From positions 1 to 64,000 of the forward strand of contig JAQTMZ010000006.1 in NCBI GenBank assembly GCA_028714075.1: a DNA stretch of 64,000 bases, in the 5' to 3' direction. The DNA is from Gallionella sp. GTDB lineage: Bacteria; Pseudomonadota; Gammaproteobacteria; Burkholderiales; Gallionellaceae. Made by a program: the position numbers and the translations under genes. Shown here piece after piece: positions 47,715 through 56,282 of the stretch (position 1 is its first letter; every line of letters begins with the position of its first letter). The notes below the pieces were generated by a model, which saw only the letters and a program-made list of their open reading frames with translations, did not search any database and was not told where the DNA came from.

Positions 47715-48503
47715 TCACGCAAAAATATCCTCGCCCAGGCTCGGGCGGCCGCCTGTTTTCGGCGCGCGCGCCGATTTGCTCGGCACCTGCTTGCGCAGGC
47801 GCAACAGTAAATCGTGGGTGGTTCGGGCCAAGGCATATTCATGGTCATGTTCGTCGTCATCGCCCTCTTCAGACCTGGCGCGCAACTGGTTTTCGCCGGG
47901 CTGCCAGTCGGGGAAAATTTCAAACAGCACCCGCTCCCACGCATCCGTATCGCTGCGCGCGATCTCCAGCGCCAGCGGAATAACATCGTGATCCGAAGTC
48001 GTCTGGCCGCTGCTGTGCGCACCGCGCGAGTGGATGTCGTTGGCGAGTTCGATGATCTCCTCGGTAGCGGTCGAGAACAGCGCGGCAAAAGCCGTCGTCC
48101 CCCAATCGGTCGATAACGCCTCATGGATCAGATTGATGCGCCGCGCCGCATCGTCACTGGAGAAAATCACTCCGTGGATATGCGCGAACAGGGATTCGGC
48201 CAGCTTCTCCGGCTCATCTGCAATCATATCCTCGCCCCAGGTGGCGGCGAAAAAAGCCAGGCTCTCCGCCCAAGCCTTGGGCGAGATCAGCAGCGTGGCC
48301 AGCGACAACTTGCCGCCATCGAAAGAGGACAAGTGCATCGCGGCCACCTGCGGCTCCAGCGTATCCAGCACCGCCACCACGGCCAGATCGCCGAATTGCT
48401 CCGCGGTGTCGTTGATCGCCTCCTCCGCATGGGCGGAAGAACCGGCCAGAACCAGCTCGGTCACCTGTCGGCTGATCGCGGGGAAATTGGTGCTGTCAGC
48501 CAT
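47715..48503 (-). CDS. Hypothetical protein, third gene of the J-domain cluster
   Basis: The 262-residue protein is helical and soluble, with an acidic, His-containing region near the end (EEGDDDEHDHEYALAR) and a basic C terminus (KQVPSKSARAPKTGGRP). The segment SPKAWAESLAFFAATWGEDMIADEPEKLAESLFAHIHG looks like the ordered core. No family is recognised. ATG 48503 has GAGG six bases upstream and overlaps the end of the preceding gene by eight bases, so translation is coupled. Confidence 0.68.
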   Translation of the reverse strand: MADSTNFPAISRQVTELVLAGSSAHAEEAINDTAEQFGDLAVVAVLDTLEPQVAAMHLSSFDGGKLSLATLLISPKAWAESLAFFAATWGEDMIADEPEKLAESLFAHIHGVIFSSDDAARRINLIHEALSTDWGTTAFAALFSTATEEIIELANDIHSRGAHSSGQTTSDHDVIPLALEIARSDTDAWERVLFEIFPDWQPGENQLRARSEEGDDDEHDHEYALARTTHDLLLRLRKQVPSKSARAPKTGGRPSLGEDIFA

Positions 48504-49029
48504 TACCATCCTCGCGTTTATCGAACAGATCAATCACATCCTGGCTCGGCACGCCCCGCTCATCGTCGTCGCCATCATCATAGTTTTTATCGCCGTCCTC
48601 TTCTTCTTGCCGGGCTTCTTCGGGCACATTGTCGGCGTCGGCCCAGCGTTTGGCGTTCTTGAACAAAAACGCCGTAATGACTGCCTTGCGCGCCAATTCC
48701 GGGTTGTTGCCAAACACGGTAGCCAGGGCTTTGCCCGCCTCGGCATCCGCGCACGACACCATCGCCATCACCTGCGCGGCATCGCCCTTGTCATATTGTT
48801 TGCATTGCGCCAGCAGCCCGGCGGGATCGTCAAAGCGCAGGTGGTCGGCCAGCGCAAAGCTCAACAGATTCACATCGTCGATCTCCGTGCCTTTAGCGTA
48901 TTCACCGATCAGCGACTTGATGACACTCGCATAATTCTTCCGGTCGGGCGGCTCGCCCAGCGTGTCCTCGATCTGGACGCCCAGTTCGCGCGATTGATAG
49001 GCAAATTCGTGATGGATATTATTTTTCAT
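48496..49029 (-). CDS. Hypothetical acidic protein, second gene of the J-domain cluster
   Basis: The 177-residue protein begins MKNNIHHEFAYQSRELGVQ and ends in a strongly acidic tail (EEARQEEEDGDKNYDDGDDDE). The central part is helical (SFALADHLRFDDPAGLLAQCKQYDKGDAAQVMAMVSCAD). Both this protein and the next have acidic C-terminal regions, which could be binding surfaces. The function is unknown. It lies 12 bases after the J-domain gene and overlaps the third gene. Confidence 0.68.
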   Translation of the reverse strand: MKNNIHHEFAYQSRELGVQIEDTLGEPPDRKNYASVIKSLIGEYAKGTEIDDVNLLSFALADHLRFDDPAGLLAQCKQYDKGDAAQVMAMVSCADAEAGKALATVFGNNPELARKAVITAFLFKNAKRWADADNVPEEARQEEEDGDKNYDDGDDDERGVPSQDVIDLFDKREDGNG

Positions 49030-49041
49030 GTGTTTTCGTAT

Positions 49042-49344
49042 TTAGGGTGATGAACTGCGCTGAAGAATAATCCCGCAGCGCTCGAACAGTGACTGCCACA
49101 AGGCATGCGCTTCATTATCCGGATCGATGATGATGCGATTGTTCAGGCTCTGGTTGTATTCGGCCCGTTTTTTCGGGTCCGAAAGCAACTCGTACGCCGT
49201 CTTGATCGCGTTGAATCTGACCTCCGCATTCGAATGCGTGCTTCTGTCAGGGTGATGGCGCATCGCCAGCGAGCGATACGCCTTCCTGATCTCCTCGGCC
49301 GTCGCGTTCGGCGCAACACCAAGAATGTTGTATAAATTTTCCAA
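49042..49344 (-). CDS. J-domain protein (DnaJ-like co-chaperone)
   Basis: The 100-residue protein has an N-terminal J domain (ENLYNILGVAPNATAEEIRKAYRSLAMRHHPDRS) with the HPD motif at residues 31-33 needed to stimulate DnaK ATPase. The remaining 35 residues are not Gly/Phe-rich and carry no zinc-finger, so it is a type III J protein that probably brings DnaK to a particular client. It starts with TTG, preceded by AGGAG at seven bases. It is the first gene of a compact cluster with three unrecognised genes, which are candidate clients or partners. Confidence 0.87.
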   Translation of the reverse strand: MENLYNILGVAPNATAEEIRKAYRSLAMRHHPDRSTHSNAEVRFNAIKTAYELLSDPKKRAEYNQSLNNRIIIDPDNEAHALWQSLFERCGIILQRSSSP

Positions 49345-49800
49345 CGGGTGTCTCCTGTGAGGCGCGGATTTTACACGCTAGCCGCAACAAGGGTATGAAT
49401 AATTGCGGTAATTGCTTGATTAGATTGGCGAGAGGTGCTGGATTCGAACACATTTGCCCATCGGTTTCGAACAGGTAGTGAGCAAGTCCAAAATTTTGAG
49501 CAGATGCGTTTTTTTGCGGCGGCGGCTTCATTGCAAACGGCAGGCGATAACGATGGCGGGGAAAATATTAACGCCGCATAAATGCGGCGTTATGTGTCGG
49601 CTATCGAGAAGCCAACTGGGTCAGTCATCGAGTCCTGACTGGGTTGCAGCTATAGAAGATTCATTGCCGAGGGGTCGATAGGCGCCTCCGTTGGTGGTTA
49701 GTTTTTCCTAACCTGTATTCGACAGCCATGGTTATTTTATACGCCCAATTTCCGAAAAATTCAACCCGAAAAATATGCATAGCTTGAAGGTCAATGAAAC
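49345..49800. other. 456-base gap with a strong palindrome
   Basis: No convincing gene is visible on either strand. A perfect 10-bp inverted repeat, AACGCCGCAT with ATGCGGCGTT, lies at 49570-49591 and may be a terminator or small-RNA end, though the T tail is poor. The promoter of the J-domain cluster should be in the left part. A T-loop-like GTTCGAATC at about 49444-49452 on the minus strand has no cloverleaf around it. Confidence 0.6.
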
Positions 49801-51216
49801 CTACAGCACGCGCACCTTCACCGTCTTGCCCTTCAGCTTGCCTGCCGATAATTTGCGCACCGCTTCCTGGGCGATGTTGCGCGCGACGGCGACGTAGGTG
49901 GTCTGGTCGGTCACGTTGATCTTGCCGACCTGTTCGCGCGTGTATCCCGCTTCGCCGGTGAGCGCGCCCAGCACGTCGCCGGGGCGGATCTTCTCCTTGC
50001 GTCCGCCGAGTATCAGCAGCGTGGCCATCGGCGGCACCAGCGGCGCTGCATCGGCGCTGGGCAACTCACCCAGCTCATGCCACTCCGGTTCGATGCGCAT
50101 CATCTTGGCGATGCCGATAATGCGGTTGCGCTCGCCCGGGCTGCACAGGCTCAGCGCCCAGCCGTTCTCGTCGGCGCGGCCGGTGCGGCCGATACGGTGG
50201 ATGTGCACCTCGGGGTCGGGCGTAACATCGACATTGATCACCGCCTCGAGCTGCGCGATGTCCAGTCCGCGCGCGGCGACATCGGTCGCGACCAGCACCG
50301 AGCAGCTGCGGTTGGCAAACTGGATCAGCACCTGGTCGCGCTCGCGCTGCTCCATGTCGCCGTGCAGCGCCAGCGCCTTGATGCCCTGCGCATGCAGCAC
50401 TTCCAGCAGCGCGCGGCATTGCTGCTTGGTGTTGCAGAACGCCAGCGTGCTGACCGGACGGTAATGTTTGAGCAACGTCGCGACGGCCTGCAACCGGTTT
50501 TCGTCCTCCACCTTGTAGAAGCGCTGGCGTATCTTGCTCTCCTCATGCTGTTCCAGCAGCTTCACCTCCTGCGGCGCGCGCATGAACTGGCGCGCCAGCC
50601 GCGCGATGCCTTCGGGATAGGTGGCCGAGAACAGCAGCGTCTGGCGCTCGGCCGGGCAACGCTTCGCGACATACGCGATGTCGTCGACAAAGCCCATGTC
50701 CAGCATGCGGTCGGCCTCGTCGAGCACCAGCGTGTTGAGCGCCTCCAGGTTCAGCGTGCCGCGCTCCATGTGATCCATGATGCGCCCCGGCGTGCCGACC
50801 ACGATATGCGCGCCATGCTCCAGGCTGCTGGTCTGCGTGCGCATGATGCTGCCGCCGCACAGCGTGATAATTTTGATGTTGTCGGCAGAGCGCGCCAGCC
50901 GGCGGATCTCCTGCGTTACCTGGTCCGCCAGCTCGCGCGTCGGGCACAGCACCATCGCCTGCACCGCAAAACGGCGCGGGTTCAGGCGGGTCAATAACGC
51001 CAGCGCGAATGCCGCCGTCTTGCCGCTGCCGGTCTTCGCCTGCGCGATCAGGTCGTGGCCCGCCAACGCAATCGGCAGGCTGGCCGCCTGAATCGGCGTC
51101 ATCGTCAGGTAGCCGAGCTGCTGCAAGGTGGCCTGCATGCTGGGCGACAGCGGCAGCTCGTTGAACGAGCGGCCAGCTGTAGTTGCGGCGGGGGTGGGTA
51201 GGGTGGTATGGGTCAT
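49801..51216 (-). CDS. dbpA: ATP-dependent RNA helicase DbpA
   Basis: DbpA is a DEAD-box helicase of large-subunit ribosome assembly, activated by hairpin 92 of 23S rRNA. The 471-residue protein shows the Q motif near residue 40, Walker A AKTGSGKT (60-67), DEAD (166-169), the SAT motif and HRIGRTGRA. The C-terminal DbpA RNA-binding domain (about 396-471, KIRPGDVLGALTGEAGYTREQVGKI) identifies DbpA among DEAD-box proteins. It follows the preceding gene by three bases, so the two are coupled. Confidence 0.94.
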   Translation of the reverse strand: MTHTTLPTPAATTAGRSFNELPLSPSMQATLQQLGYLTMTPIQAASLPIALAGHDLIAQAKTGSGKTAAFALALLTRLNPRRFAVQAMVLCPTRELADQVTQEIRRLARSADNIKIITLCGGSIMRTQTSSLEHGAHIVVGTPGRIMDHMERGTLNLEALNTLVLDEADRMLDMGFVDDIAYVAKRCPAERQTLLFSATYPEGIARLARQFMRAPQEVKLLEQHEESKIRQRFYKVEDENRLQAVATLLKHYRPVSTLAFCNTKQQCRALLEVLHAQGIKALALHGDMEQRERDQVLIQFANRSCSVLVATDVAARGLDIAQLEAVINVDVTPDPEVHIHRIGRTGRADENGWALSLCSPGERNRIIGIAKMMRIEPEWHELGELPSADAAPLVPPMATLLILGGRKEKIRPGDVLGALTGEAGYTREQVGKINVTDQTTYVAVARNIAQEAVRKLSAGKLKGKTVKVRVL

Positions 51217-51219
51217 GCG

Positions 51220-51717
51220 TTACCCTTCCTTGCGTCTGCGTGCCGCAAAAGACTTGAAAGGCTTGCGCGTCCCCGGGCGTTTGCTTTCGATCTCCGCCGG
51301 TTTTGGTTTGGGTGCCAGCAGGTTTTTGCCTGTGCTTTTCTTGGTGGCCTGATGCTCCGAAATGGCGGCAGCGAATTGTTCCACCGCCAACAGAATGATT
51401 GCGTGTTCGCCGTTAAGGTGGTAATCGGCAAGGCTTTCCTTGATGTCGTAGATGCGTTCCTGGATGTCGGCTTTTTTGCGCTGACCCGCCATCATTTGCT
51501 GCGCATCCGGCGCCAGCGTATAGCCGCCATCCTGCGCGCAGATCAAACCGTATTCGGAGAGCCGGTAAAACGAATCGGACAATTTGGTTTCGGCCGGAAT
51601 AGCGCCTTGCATCAGATCGGCCGCAGCGATGATCTCGACCAGCTCCGCCGGGCGGCGCTTGGCTGCAAGCGACAAGGCCAGCAAAAGGATTGCATCAACA
51701 TCGTGGACTGGATACAT
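51220..51717 (-). CDS. Hypothetical winged-helix-like protein coupled to dbpA
   Basis: The 165-residue protein has a helical N-terminal half with a possible winged helix (DAILLLALSLAAKRRPAELVEIIAAADLMQGAIPAETKLSDSFYRLSEYGLICAQDGGYTLAPDAQ). It ends in a very basic tail (KRPGTRKPFKSFAARRRKEG), suited to binding RNA or DNA. I do not recognise the family. The stop lies three bases from the dbpA start, and the basic tail makes a role with rRNA plausible, but this is inference from context. Confidence 0.68.
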   Translation of the reverse strand: MYPVHDVDAILLLALSLAAKRRPAELVEIIAAADLMQGAIPAETKLSDSFYRLSEYGLICAQDGGYTLAPDAQQMMAGQRKKADIQERIYDIKESLADYHLNGEHAIILLAVEQFAAAISEHQATKKSTGKNLLAPKPKPAEIESKRPGTRKPFKSFAARRRKEG

Positions 51718-51803
51718 CGGATAGCCTTTAAATTAGAGGAAAAAAAACCAACAGGCCGGAGACGTCAAACACGCCATGGCGGCATAAAGCGCCTGTTGAA
51801 TTT

Positions 51804-51848
51804 GTTGGGCACGCTACGCCCTTGTACTCGGGACAGGCTTTGCCCAAC
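51804..51848. repeat. REP-like palindrome between fabD and the dbpA pair
   Basis: GTTGGGC (51804-51810) and GCCCAAC (51842-51848) bound a 45-base imperfect palindrome with an inner GGCACGC/GGACAGGC segment. It occupies most of the 153-base gap and may act as terminator for the fab operon. Confidence 0.55.
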
Positions 51849-51870
51849 CTGCAAAAACCACGAGAAGCGT

Positions 51871-52803
51871 TTATGCGAGCAGTGCCAGAGCCTGTTTCAG
51901 GGCTTCGCCGTCATTGATGGCCGAGGCTTGCTGGTTGGCGTCGATGCGTTTGTTCAGCCCGAGCAGCACCTTGCCCGGCGCGCACTCGACGTTGTGGGTG
52001 ATGCCCTGCTTGCCGAATTCCAGCACGGTCTCGACCCAGCGCACCGGCGAATACAGTTGGCGCACCAGCGCATCCTTGATCGCCGCGCCGTCGCTGTAGG
52101 CGGCGACATCGGCGTTGTGCAGCACCGGAATGACCGGGGTTTGTACCGCGACATTGGCGAGATAATCGCGCAGTTGTTCCGCCGCGCCTTTCAGCAATTT
52201 GCAATGCGACGGCACGCTCATCGGCAGCATGATGGCGCGCTTCGCGCCCTTGGCCTTGGCCAGCTCCATGCCGCGCTCGACCGCCGCGCGATTGCCGGCA
52301 ATCACCACTTGGGCCGGAGAGTTGTAGTTCACCGCCTCGAGCACTTCTCCCTGCGCGGCTTCGCTGCATACGGCACGCACCGTATCATCATCCAGCCCGA
52401 GTATCGCGGCGATGCCGCCCACCCCTTCCGGCACGGCCTGCTGCATGCATTGTGCGCGGAAGCGCACCAGCGGCAAAGCATCGGCAAAGCGCAACGCACC
52501 GGCGGCGACCAGCGCGGTGTATTCGCCGAGGCTGTGCCCCGCCATCATTGCCGGAACCGCCCCGCCCTGCCCCTGCCACGCGCGGTACACCGCGACGCCT
52601 GCGGCAAGCATGACCGGCTGGGTATTCACGGTGGCGTTCAGGTCAGCATCGCTGCCTTCGGCGACCAGTTGCCACAGGTCTTGTTGCAAGATGTCGGAGG
52701 CTTCGGTGAAGGTGTCGCGCACCACGGAAAAATCGGCGTAGCCGTTCATCATGCCGCGCGCTTGCGAGCCTTGGCCGGGAAATACGAAAGCGAATTTAGT
52801 CAT
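51871..52803 (-). CDS. fabD: Malonyl-CoA:ACP transacylase
   Basis: FabD moves the malonyl group from CoA to acyl carrier protein for fatty acid synthesis. The 310-residue protein has FPGQGSQ near the N terminus, the nucleophile Ser91 in GHSLGEYTA and the partner His near residue 199 (VPSHCKLL). ATG 52803 is used, eight bases after the fabH stop. Unlike in many proteobacteria, fabG, acpP and fabF do not follow; the next genes are a hypothetical and dbpA. Confidence 0.95.
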   Translation of the reverse strand: MTKFAFVFPGQGSQARGMMNGYADFSVVRDTFTEASDILQQDLWQLVAEGSDADLNATVNTQPVMLAAGVAVYRAWQGQGGAVPAMMAGHSLGEYTALVAAGALRFADALPLVRFRAQCMQQAVPEGVGGIAAILGLDDDTVRAVCSEAAQGEVLEAVNYNSPAQVVIAGNRAAVERGMELAKAKGAKRAIMLPMSVPSHCKLLKGAAEQLRDYLANVAVQTPVIPVLHNADVAAYSDGAAIKDALVRQLYSPVRWVETVLEFGKQGITHNVECAPGKVLLGLNKRIDANQQASAINDGEALKQALALLA

Positions 52804-52811
52804 GTTAAAAC

Positions 52812-53786
52812 CTACCACTTAATTAGAACCGCGCCCCAGGTAAACCCGCCACCCACGGCTTCCAGCAGGATATTCTGCCCGGCCTTGATGCGCCCGTCGC
52901 GCACCGCCACATCCAGCGCCAGAGGGATGGAGGCCGCCGAGGTATTGCCGTGATGAGCAACCGTGACGATCACGTTGTCCATGCTCAGGCCGAGCTTTTT
53001 GGCGGTGGCTTCCATGATACGGATGTTGGCCTGATGCGGCACCAGCCAGTTGATGTCCGAACCTTGCAGATGATTTTCTTCCAGCACTTCCTCGACGACT
53101 TCGCTCAGCACCTTGACGGCGAATTTGAACACCGCCTGCCCGTCCATTTTGACGAACGGGTCGCCCTGCACTTCGCCGTTGCGGATGCTGCCTTCGGCTT
53201 TCAGCATGCCGCGATGGCGCCCGTCAGCATGCAGCTTGCTGGCGACGATGCCCGGTGTCTCGCTGGCCTGCAATACCACCGCGCCCGCGCCGTCGCCGAA
53301 CAGCACGCAAGTGGTGCGGTCATTCCAGTCGAGGATGCGCGACAGCACTTCCGCACCGACCACCAGCGCGGTCTTCGCTTGCCCGCCGCGTATGTACAAG
53401 TCCGCGGTATTCATCGCGTAGACAAAGCCGCCGCATACCGCCTGCATGTCGAATGCCGCGCAGCGATTCTTGATGCCCAGCTTGTCCTGCAGGATGCAGG
53501 CGGTGCTGGGGAAAATCTGGTCCGGCGAGGTGGTTGCGACAATGATCAAATCGATATCGCTCGCGCCGATGCCCGCCGCTTCAATGGCCCGCAGGCTGGC
53601 CTGCAAGGCGAGATCGCTGGTTAGCTCATCATCCGCCGCGATGTGCCGCTCGTGGATACCGCTGCGCGATACGATCCAGTCGTGCGAAGTTTCGACGATT
53701 TTTTCCAGGTCGAAATTGGTCAACACCTTGGCGGGCAGATAGCTGCCGGTGCCGATAACCCTTGAATATTTCGGGGAATGCATCAT
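52812..53786 (-). CDS. fabH: 3-oxoacyl-ACP synthase III
   Basis: FabH condenses acetyl-CoA with malonyl-ACP to begin fatty acid synthesis. The 324-residue protein has catalytic Cys118 in DMQAVCGGF, His in [10 protein letters not shown] and Asn in HHGNTSAAS, plus GDGAGAVVL. The start is the first of two adjacent ATG codons; it shares four bases with the plsX stop (ATGA), and AAGGA lies five bases upstream. The same frame is open far upstream inside plsX but is not coding there. Confidence 0.96.
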   Translation of the reverse strand: MMHSPKYSRVIGTGSYLPAKVLTNFDLEKIVETSHDWIVSRSGIHERHIAADDELTSDLALQASLRAIEAAGIGASDIDLIIVATTSPDQIFPSTACILQDKLGIKNRCAAFDMQAVCGGFVYAMNTADLYIRGGQAKTALVVGAEVLSRILDWNDRTTCVLFGDGAGAVVLQASETPGIVASKLHADGRHRGMLKAEGSIRNGEVQGDPFVKMDGQAVFKFAVKVLSEVVEEVLEENHLQGSDINWLVPHQANIRIMEATAKKLGLSMDNVIVTVAHHGNTSAASIPLALDVAVRDGRIKAGQNILLEAVGGGFTWGAVLIKW

Positions 53787-54820
53787 GCCGTTCCTTGTGC
53801 TGTGCTTTGGCGCTGGTGGTGCCACTTCTCGATATGTTCGCTGATGTGCTGCAACATGCCGCCGCGCGCTTCTTCGGCGGCGCGTTCGATGGCGGTGCGG
53901 AAAGCCAGCACATCCGCCGAGCCGTGGCTTTTTACCACGATGCCCTTCAGGCCGAGGAAGCTCGCGCCATTGTAGCGGCGGTGATCCACCCTGCGTTTGA
54001 ATGCATTGATGACCGGCATCGCAACCAGCGCGGCGAGTTTGGTGAAAATATTGCGGCCAAATTCTTCGCGCAGGAATCCGCCCAGCATCTGCGCCAATCC
54101 CTCGGTGGTTTTCAATGCGACATTGCCGACGAAACCGTCGCACACCACCACGTCCGTGGTGCCTTTGAAAATGTCGGTGCCCTCGATGTTGCCGTAAAAA
54201 TTCAGGTCGCTGGCGCGCAGCAATTCGGCGGCCTGCTTGACCACTTCGTTGCCCTTGATGTCTTCGCTGCCGATATTCAGCAGGCCGACGCTGGGGCTGG
54301 GCTTGTGCTCCAGCGCGGTGACCAGCGTGGAACCCATCAGGGCGAATTGCAGCAGATGCTCGGCGTTGCAATCGGTGTTGGCGCCTAGGTCGAGCATGCA
54401 TATCTTGCCTTTTCTGGTCGGCAGATATGAAGCGATCGCGGGGCGGTCGATGCCCGGAATGGTTTTCAACACATAGCGCGCCGTCGCCATCAGTGCGCCG
54501 GTATTGCCCGCGCTGACGCAAGCCAGCGCTTCGCCGCTCTTGACCAGGTTGATGCTGACGCGCATCGAGGAGTCTTTCTTGCCGCGTAGCGCGGATTGCG
54601 GCTGCTCATCCATGCCCACCACTTCGCTGGCGGGATGAATGCGCAAATGGGGATTTACCTGCACGCCCAGAGTACGCAGCTCGGTTTCGATGGCATCGGG
54701 AATACCCACCAGAATGATGGTGTCGCTGGAATACTGTTTGAGATACTCGACTGCGGCAGGAATGGTGACCGCTATACCGTGGTCGCCTCCCATCGCATCT
54801 ATGGCTAATGTGACATCCAC
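53783..54820 (-). CDS. plsX: Phosphate acyltransferase PlsX
   Basis: PlsX makes acyl-phosphate from acyl-ACP for phospholipid synthesis. The 345-residue protein begins [21 protein letters not shown] and contains the family segments [51 protein letters not shown] and [15 protein letters not shown]. It overlaps fabH by four bases. A strong hairpin lies between rpmF and this gene, so its expression may be reduced by partial termination or driven from a promoter of its own. Confidence 0.96.
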   Translation of the reverse strand: MDVTLAIDAMGGDHGIAVTIPAAVEYLKQYSSDTIILVGIPDAIETELRTLGVQVNPHLRIHPASEVVGMDEQPQSALRGKKDSSMRVSINLVKSGEALACVSAGNTGALMATARYVLKTIPGIDRPAIASYLPTRKGKICMLDLGANTDCNAEHLLQFALMGSTLVTALEHKPSPSVGLLNIGSEDIKGNEVVKQAAELLRASDLNFYGNIEGTDIFKGTTDVVVCDGFVGNVALKTTEGLAQMLGGFLREEFGRNIFTKLAALVAMPVINAFKRRVDHRRYNGASFLGLKGIVVKSHGSADVLAFRTAIERAAEEARGGMLQHISEHIEKWHHQRQSTAQGTA

Positions 54821-54858
54821 TAGGCGATCCCAGGTAGAAAAGAAAGCAATAAAAGAAA

Positions 54859-54887
54859 ACGCAGCCGATCCTGATGATCGGCTGCGT
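54859..54887 (-). terminator. Terminator or attenuator between rpmF and plsX
   Basis: A perfect 12-bp stem, ACGCAGCCGATC with GATCGGCTGCGT, closes on a five-base loop and is followed on the minus strand by TTTTCTTTTATTGC. It lies 12 bases after the rpmF stop. Full termination would separate yceD-rpmF from plsX-fabH-fabD; partial read-through would set their ratio. Confidence 0.8.
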
Positions 54888-54898
54888 ATTGCAAAGAT

Positions 54899-55078
54899 TT
54901 ATTCGCCTTTGGTCTTGACTACTTTTTTGCCACGGTAAAAACCGGTCGGGCTGATGTGGTGACGCAAATGCATTTCGCCGGTAGTCGGCTCAACGGCTGT
55001 CGCCGGGTTAGTCAAAAAATCATGGGCGCGATGCATACCGCGCTTGGATGGGGACTTTTTATTCTGCTGAACTGCCAT
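54899..55078 (-). CDS. rpmF: 50S ribosomal protein L32
   Basis: The 59-residue protein begins [20 protein letters not shown] and includes the L32 segments [19 protein letters not shown] and KKVVKTKGE. It is a small basic protein of the large ribosomal subunit. The zinc-binding Cys pairs of some L32 proteins are absent (the C-minus form). GGAG-type sequence precedes the ATG, and yceD ends 24 bases upstream. The yceD-rpmF-plsX order is conserved in many proteobacteria. Confidence 0.95.
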   Translation of the reverse strand: MAVQQNKKSPSKRGMHRAHDFLTNPATAVEPTTGEMHLRHHISPTGFYRGKKVVKTKGE

Positions 55079-55102
55079 GTTTGCTGCTCCTCGAAAAACT
55101 AT

Positions 55103-55669
55103 CTAATTATTCTGTTTCAACTTCGCCAAAACCGCAAAAGGGTTTTTTTCTTCCTTCTGCATATTCCCGCCATCTGCCGCCTGACAAGCGCCGAGCTCAT
55201 GCTTGGGCGCGATTGGCAGGCTTAACAAAATCTCTTCTTCCAGCATATCCAGCACATCCAGATGAGGATTCGCCAGAATGCTATCAAACTCCTCTTCATC
55301 CTCTCCGCCTGCAATGTCCAGCGCGTCAAGGCTTGCCTGATCGCGCAACAACAGCCGCGTATCTATCCGCACTGCATGTTCCATCGCACCCAGACAGCGC
55401 TGGCAACGCAACCGGCAGTTTCCGGTTATGCTGACATCCAGCAGGGGATTGCCTTGCTTGTCTGTGCCGCCGCGCACGGTGTATTGCAGAATACCCTGAG
55501 GATTTTCCAGCACATCGAGCAAACGCGGCAACCCGGCAACCGGTATTTCACCGCTTATTTGCCTGCCATTTTCGGCAAAATCCAGGCTATCGATGAAAGG
55601 CCGTGCATCCATGAGGCGCGCATGATATATTTTTCGCCGCTCCGTGTCAAAAGCCATGGCAAAAGTCAT
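55103..55669 (-). CDS. yceD: YceD family protein (23S rRNA accumulation protein)
   Basis: The 188-residue DUF177 protein is linked to 23S rRNA accumulation in E. coli and plants. It has the conserved CRLRCQRCLGAMEH segment with two CxxC-like Cys and an acidic EEEFDSILANPHLDVLDMLEEEILLSLP region. The ATG at 55669 is set by AGGA eight bases upstream. The start is only 23 bases from the maf start on the other strand, and one palindrome, TCCTAAGGA, provides the ribosome site for both. Confidence 0.9.
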   Translation of the reverse strand: MTFAMAFDTERRKIYHARLMDARPFIDSLDFAENGRQISGEIPVAGLPRLLDVLENPQGILQYTVRGGTDKQGNPLLDVSITGNCRLRCQRCLGAMEHAVRIDTRLLLRDQASLDALDIAGGEDEEEFDSILANPHLDVLDMLEEEILLSLPIAPKHELGACQAADGGNMQKEEKNPFAVLAKLKQNN

Positions 55670-55692
55670 GGCAAAAATCCTAAGGAATAGTA

Positions 55693-56277
55693 TTGAATTC
55701 TCAGTTGCTTGTTTTGGCCTCCACCTCCATCTACCGCAGCGAACTCCTCAAACGGTTGCAACTTCCGTTTGAGACCGCCGCGCCCGATGTGGATGAAACC
55801 GCCCTGCCGGACGAATCCGCGCGCGCCACCTCGTTGCGCCTCGCGCAGCAGAAAGCCCGTGCCGTGGCATCCAGGTACCCTGATGCGCTGATTATCGGCT
55901 CCGATCAGGTCGCGCTGCTGGAAGGCAACCAGCTCGGCAAGCCGCTCACCCACGACAATGCGGTCATACAACTGCGCACTATGCGCGGCAAGACTACCTG
56001 CTTCTATACTGCGCTGGCGCTGTTGAACAGCAAGACCGGCAATATGCAAGCCGAAGTGGCGGAAAACCATGTCACGCTGCGCGATCTCAGTGATGCGGAA
56101 ATCGAAGGCTATTTACTCAAGGAGCAGCCCTACCACTGCGCCGGCAGCGCAAAATCAGAGGGGCTGGGCATCGCACTGATGAGCAAGATGACCGGCGACG
56201 ACCCGAATGCGCTGGTCGGCCTGCCGCTGATTCTGCTGATCGAAATGCTGCGCCGCGAAAACGTCCGGCTGTTTTAA
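55693..56277 (+). CDS. Maf family nucleotide pyrophosphatase (YceF-like)
   Basis: The 194-residue protein belongs to the Maf house-cleaning pyrophosphatases, which hydrolyse modified nucleoside triphosphates. It has the N-terminal [14 protein letters not shown] motif and [10 protein letters not shown] with the catalytic Asp. The SIYR (not SPRR) form and the downstream segments suggest the YceF subgroup, active on 7-methyl-GTP. Translation starts at TTG 55693 with AAGGA six bases upstream. The next gene begins five bases after the stop. Confidence 0.9.
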   Translation: MNSQLLVLASTSIYRSELLKRLQLPFETAAPDVDETALPDESARATSLRLAQQKARAVASRYPDALIIGSDQVALLEGNQLGKPLTHDNAVIQLRTMRGKTTCFYTALALLNSKTGNMQAEVAENHVTLRDLSDAEIEGYLLKEQPYHCAGSAKSEGLGIALMSKMTGDDPNALVGLPLILLIEMLRRENVRLF

Positions 56278-56282
56278 ATTCC

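Noticed and set aside
49430-49470. Possible tRNA on the minus strand (T-loop-like GTTCGAATC)
   Set aside because: No pairing T stem, acceptor arm or anticodon arm could be built around it.
51208-52953. 581-codon open frame on the plus strand
   Set aside because: It crosses two well-supported minus-strand genes, including fabD, and shows no domain.
52812-54521. fabH frame extended to 569 codons
   Set aside because: The upstream part runs in another frame through plsX. The FabH similarity begins at the double ATG by 53786, where a ribosome site is present.
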